Source of the DNA: SZUA-430 sp034440355
GTDB lineage: Bacteria; Pseudomonadota; Alphaproteobacteria; Micropepsales; Micropepsaceae
Assembly (NCBI GenBank): GCA_034440355.1
Contig: JAWXBY010000143.1
Coordinates: 1 to 51,736 of the forward strand
DNA: 51,736 nt
Direction of reading: 5' to 3'
The translations under genes were made by a program, and so were the position numbers. The notes under the pieces were generated by a model that ran no database searches, was not told the DNA's origin, and saw only the letters and a list, made by a program, of their open reading frames with translations. Numbering within the stretch: the stretch's first letter is position 1; each line of letters begins with the position of its first letter. Shown piece by piece: positions 16,030 to 24,454 of the stretch.

Positions 16030-18141
16030 TCAGTCCATCAGTTTCCGCGAGAGGTAGGTGAACTCCAGCGCGATGCGTTTGGCGCGCTCGCGTTGATTCG
16101 CGGCGGCGGCGTGGCCGCCGTCGATGTTTTCGTAATAGAGGAACGGCAGCTTCATCGATTCCATCTTGGCCGCCATTTTGCGGGCGTGGCCGGGGTGGAC
16201 GCGGTCGTCCTTCGACGAGGTGACGAAGAAGGGTTCGGGGTATTTCACGCCGGCCTTCAGGTTCTGATAGGGGGAGGTCTTGCGCAGGAACGCGCCTTCG
16301 ACCGGATCGTCCGGGTCGCCGTATTCGCCCATCCACGACGCGCCCGCCAGCAGCTTGTGATAGCGCAGCATGTCGAGCAGCGGGACCTGGATCACCACCG
16401 CGTTCCATAGGTCCGGATGCTGGATGAGTTCGACGCCCATCAAGAGGCCGCCGTTCGAGCCGCCTTGGATGCCGAGGCGGCGCGTGCTGGTGATTTTTCG
16501 CGCGATGAGATCCTTACCCACGGCGGCGAAGTCATCGTAGATGATTTGGCGCTTGGTCTTTAGTCCCGCTTGGTGCCAGGCGGGACCGAATTCACCGCCG
16601 CCGCGGATGTTGGCGAGGACGTAAACACCGCCACGCTCGACCCACATCTTGCCGACGGTCGCCGAGTAGCTGGGCGTCATCGACACCTGGAAGCCGCCGT
16701 AAGCGTAGAGCAGCGTCGGGTTCTGGCCGTCGAGTTTGATGTCCTTCTTATGAACGACGAAGTACGGGATCATCGTGCCGTCGGTGGACTTGGCTTCGAA
16801 CTGCTGCACCTGCATGCCCGAGGCGTCGAAGCGCGGCGGCAGCGATTTCACCTTCTCGAATTTTCCGGTCGCGGCGTCGCCTTGGTAGAGCGCGTCGGGT
16901 TCGAGGAAGCCCGCGACGTTGACGAACGCGAGGTCATCTTCGTCGCGCGTCGCGACCACGCCGATCGAGGCGTTGGCCGGCAGGTCGACCTTCGTGCGCG
17001 ACCAGGCGCCCTTGGCGAAGGCGTAGGAATAAAGGCCGCCCTTCACGTTCTCATACACGGCGACCAGCAAGCGGTTGCGCGTACCTGCGACCTGTTCGAT
17101 CGATTCGCGCGGGCCCGGCGTGTAGATCACAGTTGCCTTGGCGCTTTTCAGGTTCGCTTTCAGCTCGGCGAGGTCGAAGGAGAGCAGCGTGCCTTTCGGC
17201 AGCTTCACGCCGTTCCACGTCCAATCGTCGTCGATCGTGATCACCAGCTGGCCGGCGACGAAGCCCTGCAGGTTCGACTTCAGCGGGAACGGGAGCTGCA
17301 CCGGACCGTTGTCCGTCGACAGGTAGTATTCCGTTTCGAAGAAAGACGGATTGCGCGTGAACAGCACGCCTTTGACGACGCCGTCCTGGTCGCGCAACAC
17401 GCCGGCGCCGGCGGCGACGTCGGTTTGCTTGCCGCGATAGACTTCCGGCGCGTCTTCGAGTTTCGTGCCGCGCTTCCACAGTTTGACGATGAACGGATAA
17501 CCGGACTCGGTCAGCGTGTTCGGGCCCCATTCGCGGGCGACGTAGAGCGTGTCGGCGTCGAGCCAGTCGGCGCTTTGCTTGCCGGCGGGGAGTTTGAAGC
17601 CGCCGTCGACGAACTTCTTCGCCGTGTTATCGAACTCGCGGATTTCGACGGCGTCTTTGCCGCCATCCGAGAGCTGCATCAGGCAGAGGCGTTCTTCCGG
17701 CGCGAGGCAGCCTGATCCTTTGTAGACCCAGTTCGCGCCTTCGGCCTTCGACAGCGCGTCGATGTCGATGACCGTTTCCCACGACGGAGTCGCGTTGCGG
17801 TAGCCGTTTGTCGTCGTGCGGCGCAGGAGGCCGCGCACGTTCACATCGTCTTGCCAGAAATTGTAGACGCTGCCGCCGCGCAGACTCGGCATCGGGATGC
17901 GGTCTTTGGCCTCAAGGATCGTCAGCGCCTTGGCGTGGAGATCTTCGTAGCGCGCGTCGGCTTGCAGGAGTTTCAGCGAGCGCTCGTTTTGCGCGCGTAC
18001 CCAGGCGAGAGGCTTTTCGCCCTCAACCTCTTCGAGCCACTGGAATGGATCGGCGACTTCTTTTGCGAAGGTCATGCCCACCGTTACGAAAGCTAGCGCT
18101 GAGACCAGCGGAAGAATGAAGTTGCGCACGAATGCCCCCAC
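16030..18141 (-). CDS. Prolyl oligopeptidase family serine peptidase (S9A), exported
   Basis: Product of 703 residues. An N-terminal signal peptide (about residues 5-26, ending near MTFAKE) precedes the beta-propeller, which starts at DPFQWLEEVEGEKPLAWV. The alpha/beta hydrolase domain carries the nucleophile Ser562 in GGSNGGLLMG, Asp in SSKDDRVHPGHA (near 645) and His677 in DGGHAAAA. It should cleave short proline-containing peptides in the periplasm or outside. The start is a GTG at 18141 with only a weak ribosome site; an in-frame GTG 12 bp later is also possible. It lies 44 bp upstream of the GcvT-like gene on the same strand, so they may be co-transcribed across the hairpin. Confidence 0.93.
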   Translation of the reverse strand: MGAFVRNFILPLVSALAFVTVGMTFAKEVADPFQWLEEVEGEKPLAWVRAQNERSLKLLQADARYEDLHAKALTILEAKDRIPMPSLRGGSVYNFWQDDVNVRGLLRRTTTNGYRNATPSWETVIDIDALSKAEGANWVYKGSGCLAPEERLCLMQLSDGGKDAVEIREFDNTAKKFVDGGFKLPAGKQSADWLDADTLYVAREWGPNTLTESGYPFIVKLWKRGTKLEDAPEVYRGKQTDVAAGAGVLRDQDGVVKGVLFTRNPSFFETEYYLSTDNGPVQLPFPLKSNLQGFVAGQLVITIDDDWTWNGVKLPKGTLLSFDLAELKANLKSAKATVIYTPGPRESIEQVAGTRNRLLVAVYENVKGGLYSYAFAKGAWSRTKVDLPANASIGVVATRDEDDLAFVNVAGFLEPDALYQGDAATGKFEKVKSLPPRFDASGMQVQQFEAKSTDGTMIPYFVVHKKDIKLDGQNPTLLYAYGGFQVSMTPSYSATVGKMWVERGGVYVLANIRGGGEFGPAWHQAGLKTKRQIIYDDFAAVGKDLIARKITSTRRLGIQGGSNGGLLMGVELIQHPDLWNAVVIQVPLLDMLRYHKLLAGASWMGEYGDPDDPVEGAFLRKTSPYQNLKAGVKYPEPFFVTSSKDDRVHPGHARKMAAKMESMKLPFLYYENIDGGHAAAANQRERAKRIALEFTYLSRKLMD

Positions 18142-18211
18142 GTCTTGGAGCGGCCAGGATTAGCGAACTGGCCGCCTGAGGGAAACGCCAAATCTTCGTG
18201 AGGGGCGGAGC

Positions 18212-19783
18212 TTATGCACTCTTTCGGTCGACTTCGCGCGCTTGTTGCGCACGCGCCAGGCGAGTGACGGGTAGCGGCGTCGACTCGGCTTGCTGCGACG
18301 CGGCAAGCACGGCCGCCTTTGTATCCGGTTTGACAACGGGCAGCGGCGCGGGTGGTGGGCCGAACTGCAGGTGGAATGCGTCCGCTGCGTAACCGACGTC
18401 GAAGGCGAAGCCGAGTTCGGTGGCGCGTGTGGGGACCACGCGCTGGGAGAAAAGGAAGATGGTGCTCATCTCGCCGAGCATCGTCTTCAGCGCCCATGTG
18501 GGTGCGGTGAGGAACAGTGGACGGTGGAAGGTACGTGCGAGCGCGCGCTGGAAGTCGGCGTTGCGCAGCGGTTCGGGGGCGACGGCGTTGATCGGGCCGC
18601 TCCAGCGTTTGTCGTCGATGCCGGCGAGGATCATGCGGATCATGTCTTCGCGCGTGATCCAGCTCATCCATTGGCGGCCGCTGCCGAATATCGCGCCGAG
18701 GCCGAAGCGCGCGGGCAGCGCCATCATCGGTAGCGCGCCGCCGCTTTTGTCGAAGACGATGCCGATGCGCAGGCAAACGACGCGGATGTCGAGGGCGGTT
18801 GCACGTTGGGCTGCGGATTCCCAGGCGCGGCAGAGGTCGGCGGCGAAGCCCTGCCCTACCCCGGCGGTTTCGTGCAGGATGGCTTCGTTGCCTTCGCCGT
18901 AGATGCCGATTGCCGAGCCTGAGACGAGCACGGCGGGTTTCGTTTCCAGCGTCGTCATCCATTCGACGAGCGCGTTGGTGAGGTCGACACGCGAGCGCCA
19001 GATTTGCGCGCGGCGGCTGCGCGTCCACGGCAGGCCGAGGATCGGTGCGCCGGCGAGGTTCACCACCGCGTCGATGCGTGTCTCGGGCGGCGGTGCGTCG
19101 AAGCTGTCTATGTGGTGGACGACGTCTCCGAGCAGCGCGCGGGATTGGCGCTTGTCGCGGGCGAGCGCGAAGACGCGGTCGCCGCGGGCGAGCAAACGTT
19201 TGACCAGCGCGGCGCCGATGAAGCCGGTCGCGCCGGTGACGAGGACGGTGCGGCCGCTGGGTTCGACGGCCGGGGTGGCTTGCGGCTTCATATGGCCGAG
19301 CATGACGACGGCGATGGCGTCGCGGATCGAGAACGCGAGCACGCCGATGGCGGCCATAGTGAAGAACCAGGACAAGAGGCCGTGCGATGCTGCCGTGACC
19401 GCGGTCGGTGCGCCGACGTTCGCGATGAGGTGTGGGAGGGCAAAGGCGAGGAAGAGGCCGAAGCTGACGGCGAGGACCGTGTGCAGGACGCGTTCGAACG
19501 GCGGCAGATTGCGCGTGCGGTCTTCTTCGACGAAGTCGGTGATGGTGATGATCACTTCGGCGAGCAGGAGCGCGATCACCGCGACCGCGAAGACGCCTTG
19601 CGGGTTGGTCCAGGCGAAGATGACGAAGAGGATGGCGTAGATGCCTTCGCGCGCGCTGTGCAGGGCGAGTTCGAAGCGGGCCGATGGTTTGCTAGGCAGA
19701 CGCTCGGTGATCTCGTGGTGCAGCACGTTGTCGAGTGCACCGAGGATGGTTTGGAACGCGAGGATGTAGAGAGCGATGGTCAT
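18212..19783 (-). CDS. TIGR01777/YfcH-type SDR epimerase fused to an N-terminal membrane domain
   Basis: Product of 523 residues. Residues 1-165 hold about four hydrophobic helices, with charged loops such as DFVEEDRTRNLPPFERVL. The extended short-chain dehydrogenase part starts at TVLVTGATGFIGAALV (NAD(P) motif 184-190), continues with DAVVNLAGAPI and LVSGSAIGIYG, and ends in the DUF1731-like tail (NADFQRALARTF). Such proteins act on unknown nucleotide-linked or lipid substrates. A GGAG lies 8 nt upstream of the ATG, and the gene is 4 bp behind DUF4166. The membrane fusion would place the enzyme at the inner face of the cytoplasmic membrane. Confidence 0.87.
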   Translation of the reverse strand: MTIALYILAFQTILGALDNVLHHEITERLPSKPSARFELALHSAREGIYAILFVIFAWTNPQGVFAVAVIALLLAEVIITITDFVEEDRTRNLPPFERVLHTVLAVSFGLFLAFALPHLIANVGAPTAVTAASHGLLSWFFTMAAIGVLAFSIRDAIAVVMLGHMKPQATPAVEPSGRTVLVTGATGFIGAALVKRLLARGDRVFALARDKRQSRALLGDVVHHIDSFDAPPPETRIDAVVNLAGAPILGLPWTRSRRAQIWRSRVDLTNALVEWMTTLETKPAVLVSGSAIGIYGEGNEAILHETAGVGQGFAADLCRAWESAAQRATALDIRVVCLRIGIVFDKSGGALPMMALPARFGLGAIFGSGRQWMSWITREDMIRMILAGIDDKRWSGPINAVAPEPLRNADFQRALARTFHRPLFLTAPTWALKTMLGEMSTIFLFSQRVVPTRATELGFAFDVGYAADAFHLQFGPPPAPLPVVKPDTKAAVLAASQQAESTPLPVTRLARAQQAREVDRKSA

Positions 19784-19787
19784 GACC

Positions 19788-20438
19788 TCACTCCTTCGGG
19801 TCGGCGAAGACGCCGTCTTGGAAGATGGTGCGACCGAGCCACGGGTGGTCGAACGACAGTGTGAAGCGGAAGGTGGCGTCACCTAAATCCGTGTGACGAA
19901 CTTCGGCGATGCCGGGCGTCATCCATACCGGGAGCGGCACGCTGACGTGGCCTAGCCGCCAGAAAAATCGGCGCGAGCGGAAGACGAGACTGCCTCGGTC
20001 GGCGGACAAGTCCAGCAGCATCGTCCATCCGCCCGCGCAGCATTCGAGCAGTCGGCCGTCTTCCGACGGACGCTTGATCGAACGCACTTGGAACGCCAAA
20101 CCGAACGGCCCGCGGTAGACCCGCGTCCATGACATGCCGCCGTCTTTGACGCTCACCTTCACCAACGCGTCGCACTCGCCCGTGATGACGGGCAGCGGCG
20201 CGCCGAACGGAAACAAGAAGTATGCGAAGACCCGGCCGAGCAGCGTGAGCTTGGTGTCGGTGCGGCCTTCGTAGACAGCCGGCGTGATGCGTTCGAAACG
20301 CGCACGCACGGCGTGAGGTAGCGAGAGCCACGCGCGGGCGCCGATGATGCGCTCGATCGTGTCGTTGCGTTCGACGTGATCGGCCTCGGCGAGCGAGCGC
20401 GGACCGCTCCACATCAGACCTGTCAGCGCGCGGGCCAT
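19788..20438 (-). CDS. DUF4166 domain protein
   Basis: Product of 216 residues without a signal peptide or membrane helix. The conserved core runs from ARAWLSLPHAVRARFERITP through VFAYFLFPFGAPLPVITGE to the C-terminal FRFTLSFDHPWLGRTIFQDGVF, which fits DUF4166. Its role is unknown; members are often encoded beside SDR or saccharopine-dehydrogenase-like enzymes, as here. It sits between the GbsR-type regulator (12 bp upstream) and the epimerase (4 bp downstream) in one operon. The family call is from memory of its motifs and could be wrong. Confidence 0.72.
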   Translation of the reverse strand: MARALTGLMWSGPRSLAEADHVERNDTIERIIGARAWLSLPHAVRARFERITPAVYEGRTDTKLTLLGRVFAYFLFPFGAPLPVITGECDALVKVSVKDGGMSWTRVYRGPFGLAFQVRSIKRPSEDGRLLECCAGGWTMLLDLSADRGSLVFRSRRFFWRLGHVSVPLPVWMTPGIAEVRHTDLGDATFRFTLSFDHPWLGRTIFQDGVFADPKE

Positions 20439-20450
20439 GTTCAGGCTCTC

Positions 20451-20978
20451 TTATTTAACGGCGACGAGACGGGCGACGCCCGCACCCAATTTGATCAACC
20501 GCTGCAAGGCGGGCCGCGGCACGCGCTTCATCTGGTCGTACCAACCCATCAGGCGCTCCACGAACGAGAGCATGTCGTTGACGCGGCGGCGCACGTCGGG
20601 CGGCGTGGTCGGGTCGCTGTCCGCGAGGTCGCGGGCGGCGCGCAGAACTTCGAGCGTCGGGTCGATCTCGCGCTTTTTGCGCTCGTCGACGATGGTCTCG
20701 ACGACGTCCCAGGGGTCGCCCTTGGCCTCATAATAATTGCGGCGGTCGCCGATCATGTGGATCAGGCTGACCAGGCGGTAGCCCTGCAGGTCGTCGAGGG
20801 ACGTCGAGACGTTGGAGCGGGCGATGCCTAAGACCTCCGCGATCTCGTCGGCGGGCATGGGACGGCCTTGCAGCCAGAGCAGCGCATGGATCTGAGCGAC
20901 GGAGCGGTTGACGCCCCAGCGGGCGCCCATTTCGCCCCAGTGGAGGACGATCTTCTCCATGACGGGTGAAAGCGGCAT
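20451..20978 (-). CDS. GbsR/MarR-family transcriptional regulator
   Basis: Product of 175 residues. A winged helix-turn-helix spans about residues 25-85, with AQIHALLWLQGRPMPADEIAEVL then IARSNVSTSLDDLQGYRLV and the wing HMIGDRRNYYEAKGDPWDV. This layout, including the DPW motif, is that of GbsR-like regulators. A C-terminal helical part should dimerise. It is the first gene of an operon with DUF4166 and the epimerase. A perfect 18-bp palindrome lies 22 bp upstream of its ATG, so autoregulation is likely. The ligand is unknown. Confidence 0.88.
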   Translation of the reverse strand: MPLSPVMEKIVLHWGEMGARWGVNRSVAQIHALLWLQGRPMPADEIAEVLGIARSNVSTSLDDLQGYRLVSLIHMIGDRRNYYEAKGDPWDVVETIVDERKKREIDPTLEVLRAARDLADSDPTTPPDVRRRVNDMLSFVERLMGWYDQMKRVPRPALQRLIKLGAGVARLVAVK

Positions 20979-20999
20979 GACGGTCTCCTATGCCTGTTC

Positions 21000-21017
21000 T
21001 TTCTGTCACGACAGAAA
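21000..21017. promoter_or_regulatory. Palindromic operator, probably bound by the adjacent GbsR-type regulator
   Basis: TTTCTGTC-AC-GACAGAAA is a perfect inverted repeat of two 8-bp arms with a 2-bp centre, the size a MarR/GbsR dimer reads. It lies 22-39 bp upstream of the regulator ATG, in the gap shared with the rightward 95-aa membrane gene that starts at 21202. Binding is inferred from position and symmetry. Confidence 0.6.
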
Positions 21018-21201
21018 TTACTGACACACGAGGCCGGATTCAAGCCCCGGGGGCGCGTCCAGGCGCCGCATGGGGACGACCGGGAACCGGAACGCGAACT
21101 CACAGTTACCTTCGCCGGTTCCCGTACCGGTGTCTTGAGCGCGACATGTTTGCGGCCCACGGTGGCGATCCGGAGGACTCATCAACAGGAGGGATAATCC
21201 T

Positions 21202-21489
21202 ATGGGACGGTTTTTGTTGTTCTTGCTCGTGTTCGTTATCGGCGGCGTTATTGGTTTTGCGGTCGGCGGCTTTGGCGGCGCGGCGGCCGGCAGTTATCTT
21301 GGCGCGTGCAAGGTGATCGACAGCTCGGTCGCGTCCGGCGCCATGACGCAGGAAGAAGCCAACACGACGATCCGCGCGATTGCCACCGATCTCGGCGTGA
21401 AGCCGGAAGACAAGCAGCGCATCATCGACGCGTTGAAGCGTTCGGATCAGCCGGAGACGCCCTGCTCGACGGCGGTCCAGGCGCTCTAA
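21202..21489 (+). CDS. Small membrane protein of unknown function
   Basis: Product of 95 residues. The first 34 form a glycine-rich hydrophobic helix (FLLFLLVFVIGGVIGFAVGG) that can be an anchor or uncleaved signal. The soluble tail holds ASGAMTQEEANTTIRAIATD and DKQRIIDALKRS, and cysteines at about 36 and 88 could bridge. A strong AGGAGG lies 10 nt upstream of the ATG, which makes the gene credible despite its size. It diverges from the GbsR-type regulator and is followed by a strong hairpin. No family is recognised. Confidence 0.78.
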   Translation: MGRFLLFLLVFVIGGVIGFAVGGFGGAAAGSYLGACKVIDSSVASGAMTQEEANTTIRAIATDLGVKPEDKQRIIDALKRSDQPETPCSTAVQAL

Positions 21490-21496
21490 GATCATC

Positions 21497-21528
21497 AGTC
21501 GGGCGCAGCTCTTGAGCTGCGCCCGACT
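21497..21528. terminator. Strong bidirectional hairpin between convergent genes
   Basis: AGTCGGGCGCAGCTC (21497-21511) and its exact complement GAGCTGCGCCCGACT (21514-21528) are separated by TT, giving a 14-bp stem with a 4-base loop. It lies 7 bp after the stop of the 95-aa gene and 30 bp from the stop of the convergent esterase gene. No T-tract follows on either side, so it is a probable terminator or stabiliser, not a textbook intrinsic one. Confidence 0.7.
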
Positions 21529-21558
21529 CGATTACTCCGCACGCTCGCCTACCAGGCA

Positions 21559-22569
21559 CTACTGCTGCAGTACGCCGATTTCCCTGAGCCAGCCCTCGAC
21601 CAGCGGGGGCCAAGACTTAACAACGCGAAGCTCGCTGGGCTTCAGGCCGAACGAGTGGCCGCCTTTGGCGAAGAGATGGACCTCTGAAGGCACGCCGGCA
21701 TCGTTGAGCGCCCGCGCATAAAGCGTGCTGTTGCAGATTTTATTGACGGGATCGTCCCACGCCTGCAACAGGAATGTCGGTGGCGTTTTCTCGGTGACGT
21801 GCAAGCCCGGATCGAGCTTCGCACCGGAGCGGCAGATGTGACCCGGATAAAACGCAATGGCGAAGTCGGGGCGACTGCTGAGTTTGTCGATCGCATCGAC
21901 GGGTTTGTAGGTCGGCTCGAATATGTTGCTGGTCTGCACGACCAGATAGCCCCCGGCCGAGAAGCCCATCGCCCCAATCTTCGCGGGATCGAGGTTCAGT
22001 TCCTTCGCCCTTGACCGAACAAACTTGATCGTCCGTTGCGCATCTTGAAGGGCGCGGGGAATTTTCGGCGTGACATGGCAATCGCACTCCTTGTCGTAAT
22101 GGTGATTGCTCTTTGGAACGCGATACTTAGACAGGACGCAGGTAATGCCTTTGGATGAAATCCAATCGCATATTTCGGTGCCTCCTCTGGTAATGACCAC
22201 AGCCCTGAACCCGCCACCCGGGAAGACGATGATGGCGGCGCCAGTGTTCTTTCCCTTTGGCGGAAACACCGTCATGGTCGGCGTGGTTACATCGAAGGCC
22301 GACCAACCGTTGTGACTCTCGGCCGGCTGAGACACGCCTTCCATGTCCGGTGCGCCGTTCGGCCAAATCGGAATTTGTTTCAGACCCGAAGGCGCCTGCC
22401 ACACGCCGTCCACCCGGACCTCTGGGTTCGCCTGTGTCTGGTCGTGCGTCACCGGCTTGTTCGTTTTCGTTTGAGCTCCGGCGGCGTCCGAAGGTTGCGC
22501 TTGGGCGGCGGCAGCCGCCAAGCACGACAACGCCAGGACCCATGCAAGAGTTTGCCAAGCACGATGCAA
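21559..22569 (-). CDS. Exported alpha/beta-hydrolase esterase (BD-FAE / acetyl-esterase type)
   Basis: Product of 336 residues with a signal peptide (1-24, ending AAAQAQ). The mature enzyme shows the oxyanion motif PGGGF (117-121), nucleophile Ser204 in GFSAGG, Asp272 or Asp273 in AWDDPVN, and His305 in GGHSFG. This set matches periplasmic or secreted acetyl-xylan-esterase-like and other carbohydrate or drug esterases. Eight cysteines, including CDCH near 162-165, hint at disulfides in the periplasm. Convergent with the 95-aa gene; the substrate is unknown. Confidence 0.87.
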   Translation of the reverse strand: MHRAWQTLAWVLALSCLAAAAAQAQPSDAAGAQTKTNKPVTHDQTQANPEVRVDGVWQAPSGLKQIPIWPNGAPDMEGVSQPAESHNGWSAFDVTTPTMTVFPPKGKNTGAAIIVFPGGGFRAVVITRGGTEICDWISSKGITCVLSKYRVPKSNHHYDKECDCHVTPKIPRALQDAQRTIKFVRSRAKELNLDPAKIGAMGFSAGGYLVVQTSNIFEPTYKPVDAIDKLSSRPDFAIAFYPGHICRSGAKLDPGLHVTEKTPPTFLLQAWDDPVNKICNSTLYARALNDAGVPSEVHLFAKGGHSFGLKPSELRVVKSWPPLVEGWLREIGVLQQ

Positions 22570-22599
22570 GAGCGGTTTCTCCTCTCGAATGTAGCTGAC

Positions 22600-23268
22600 C
22601 TAGGATTTCTTCCTATCGATCATCGTGAGGACCGTATGGGCGAGATCGGCGGGGGCATCTGCCAGATGGTCTGCGCCAGCCGTTTCAAGCTCCTCTCGCG
22701 TACCATATCCCCAGAGCACGCCGAGACCGCGCATGCCGACCGCATGGGCGCCGGAAATATCGTGGCGGCGATCCCCGACCATCAGACTGTGACGCGGCGA
22801 AAGATCATGTTTGGACACGATATGGGCGAGCAGTTCAGGCTTGTGATCCAGTTCGCCGCTCGGCACGGAGCCATAGATGCCGTCGAAGTATGTGGCGAAC
22901 TTCAGGTGGTCCAGAATGCGGCTTGCGAAGACCGCCCTTTTTGATGTCGCGAGATAGATGCGCAATCCGCTCCGCTTCATGTCTTCAAGCGATTTGCCAA
23001 TTCCGGGATACGGCACGCTGCCGAGAAGCCCACTTTCGCCGTAGTGCTGACGATAGGCTGCCACGGCTTCACCGACTCTGTCGTCCCCGTATGACCCTAG
23101 CAAGATGTGCATCACATCTTCGAGCGGAGGCCCGATGAAACGCCTGATGTCCAGGGTTTCGTCCGGCTCGTGCCCCAGCGCGCGCAGCGCTGCAAGGCAG
23201 CTTGCCAAAATGCCGGGTTGTGAATCGATCAATGTGCCGTCGAGGTCTAGAAGAACGGACCAGGTCAT
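22600..23268 (-). CDS. HAD-superfamily phosphatase (phosphoglycolate-phosphatase-like)
   Basis: Product of 222 residues. HAD motif I is LLDLDGTLIDS with Asp8 and Asp10; motif II is YLATSKR; the lysine of motif III is in LDHKPELL; motif IV is MVGDRRHDISGA. An alpha-helical cap of type C1 lies between motifs I and II. Dephosphorylates a small phosphoester such as phosphoglycolate or a nucleotide. The ATG at 23268 begins the conserved domain directly; a TTG 36 bp upstream would add twelve unconserved residues. Its stop is 30 bp upstream of the esterase start on the same strand. Confidence 0.88.
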   Translation of the reverse strand: MTWSVLLDLDGTLIDSQPGILASCLAALRALGHEPDETLDIRRFIGPPLEDVMHILLGSYGDDRVGEAVAAYRQHYGESGLLGSVPYPGIGKSLEDMKRSGLRIYLATSKRAVFASRILDHLKFATYFDGIYGSVPSGELDHKPELLAHIVSKHDLSPRHSLMVGDRRHDISGAHAVGMRGLGVLWGYGTREELETAGADHLADAPADLAHTVLTMIDRKKS

Positions 23269-23357
23269 GGCCCGAAGATAACGGCCACAAACAAACGAGG
23301 ACAAGTTCGTTATATCTCGAACACCTCGAAACGGCGCTTTCGCAGCGTTCGCGCGAC

Positions 23358-23750
23358 CTACTTCTCAAAGCGACTGGTGGCGTCACGATCGCGGTCGTAG
23401 CGTCTGGCGACCGAAAACGGCGGCAGCCAGGACTCGCGACGGACGGTCCAGAGTTCGTAGGTTGGCTTCAGTTGATCCGGCGCATCCAGGGATCCCAGGT
23501 TCACTTCGATTTCGTCCGCGCTGCGTGAGAAAACGGAGGAGCCGCAGCGGGGACAGAAGAACCGCCCGGCGTAGTCGCGCGTTTCGCCCTCGATCGTCAC
23601 CGCTGACTCAGGGAAGATCGCGGAGGCGTGAAAAAGTGCTCCATGATGCTTGCGGCAGTCGAGACAATGACAAAGGCCGACGCGGTACGGGCGTCCCGAT
23701 GCCACAATTCGGACGTCGCCGCACAGGCAACCGCCGGTAAACCGCTCCAT
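23358..23750 (-). CDS. GFA-family zinc protein (glutathione-dependent formaldehyde-activating-like / CENP-V)
   Basis: Product of 130 residues with the full GFA zinc pattern: Cys8 and Cys10 (GGCLCGDVRI), Cys27, Cys29 and Cys32 (LCHCLDCRKHHGALFHA), and CPRCG near 67-71. Members bind zinc and, in some cases, glutathione or formaldehyde adducts; most are uncharacterised. A GAGGAG lies 9 nt upstream of the ATG. It is divergent from the PhnB-like gene across about 100 bp, and its 3' end faces the HAD gene start. Confidence 0.88.
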   Translation of the reverse strand: MERFTGGCLCGDVRIVASGRPYRVGLCHCLDCRKHHGALFHASAIFPESAVTIEGETRDYAGRFFCPRCGSSVFSRSADEIEVNLGSLDAPDQLKPTYELWTVRRESWLPPFSVARRYDRDRDATSRFEK

Positions 23751-23855
23751 GGATTGTGTCTCCTCTAATGCTGCGGCAGGGAACCTCGTCTGGTAAGGAA
23801 CGATCCTGTTTTCCAGGCGTTGCAAAGCGAATCCCCCACGTGAAAGGAACCCGCG

Positions 23856-24350
23856 ATGAAATCGAACGGACATGCCATCGCAAAGAACACGATTTGTCTC
23901 TGGTACGACAAGGACGCCGAGGCTGCTGCGCGGTTTTACGCCGAAGTCTTTCCCGACAGTTCGGTCGGCGCCGTCCACCGCGCGCCCGGCGACTTCCCGT
24001 CGGGCAAAAAGGGTGACGTGCTGACGGTTGAATTCACGGTTGCCGGCATCCCGTGTATCGGGCTCAACGGCGGACCGGCGTTCAAACACAACGAAGCTTT
24101 CTCGTTCCAAATCGCCACCGACGATCAGCAGGAGACTGACCGCTATTGGAACGCCATCGTCGGCAATGGCGGACAGGAGAGCGAATGCGGGTGGTGCAAG
24201 GACAAGTGGGGCGTCTCGTGGCAAATCACGCCGCGCATGCTGACCGAAGCCATGGCCGTCGGCGGCAGCGAAGCAAAACGTGCGTTCGATGCGATGATGA
24301 CGATGAGGAAGATCGACGTCGCCGCGATCGAGGCCGCACGGCGGGGCTGA
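23856..24350 (+). CDS. VOC-superfamily PhnB-like protein
   Basis: Product of 164 residues. The paired beta-alpha-beta modules of the VOC fold are visible: NTICLWYDKDAEAAARFYAEVF, LTVEFTVAGIPCIGLNGGP, NEAFSFQIATDDQQETDRYWN and WGVSWQITPRML. This is the 3-demethylubiquinone-methyltransferase-like PhnB branch, whose members are usually uncharacterised and not true methyltransferases. An AAAGGA sits about 10 nt before the ATG. It is the first of two VOC genes on this strand in an accessory stretch. Confidence 0.87.
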   Translation: MKSNGHAIAKNTICLWYDKDAEAAARFYAEVFPDSSVGAVHRAPGDFPSGKKGDVLTVEFTVAGIPCIGLNGGPAFKHNEAFSFQIATDDQQETDRYWNAIVGNGGQESECGWCKDKWGVSWQITPRMLTEAMAVGGSEAKRAFDAMMTMRKIDVAAIEAARRG

Positions 24351-24454
24351 CGCTCTCGGTGAAACGGACGCCTCCGCGCCTCGCCTCTTTTCAGATGCCG
24401 TCGCCTCGGGAATACTCCCATGGAACGCACGCTACTCTAGAGGTGGCTTGAGCC

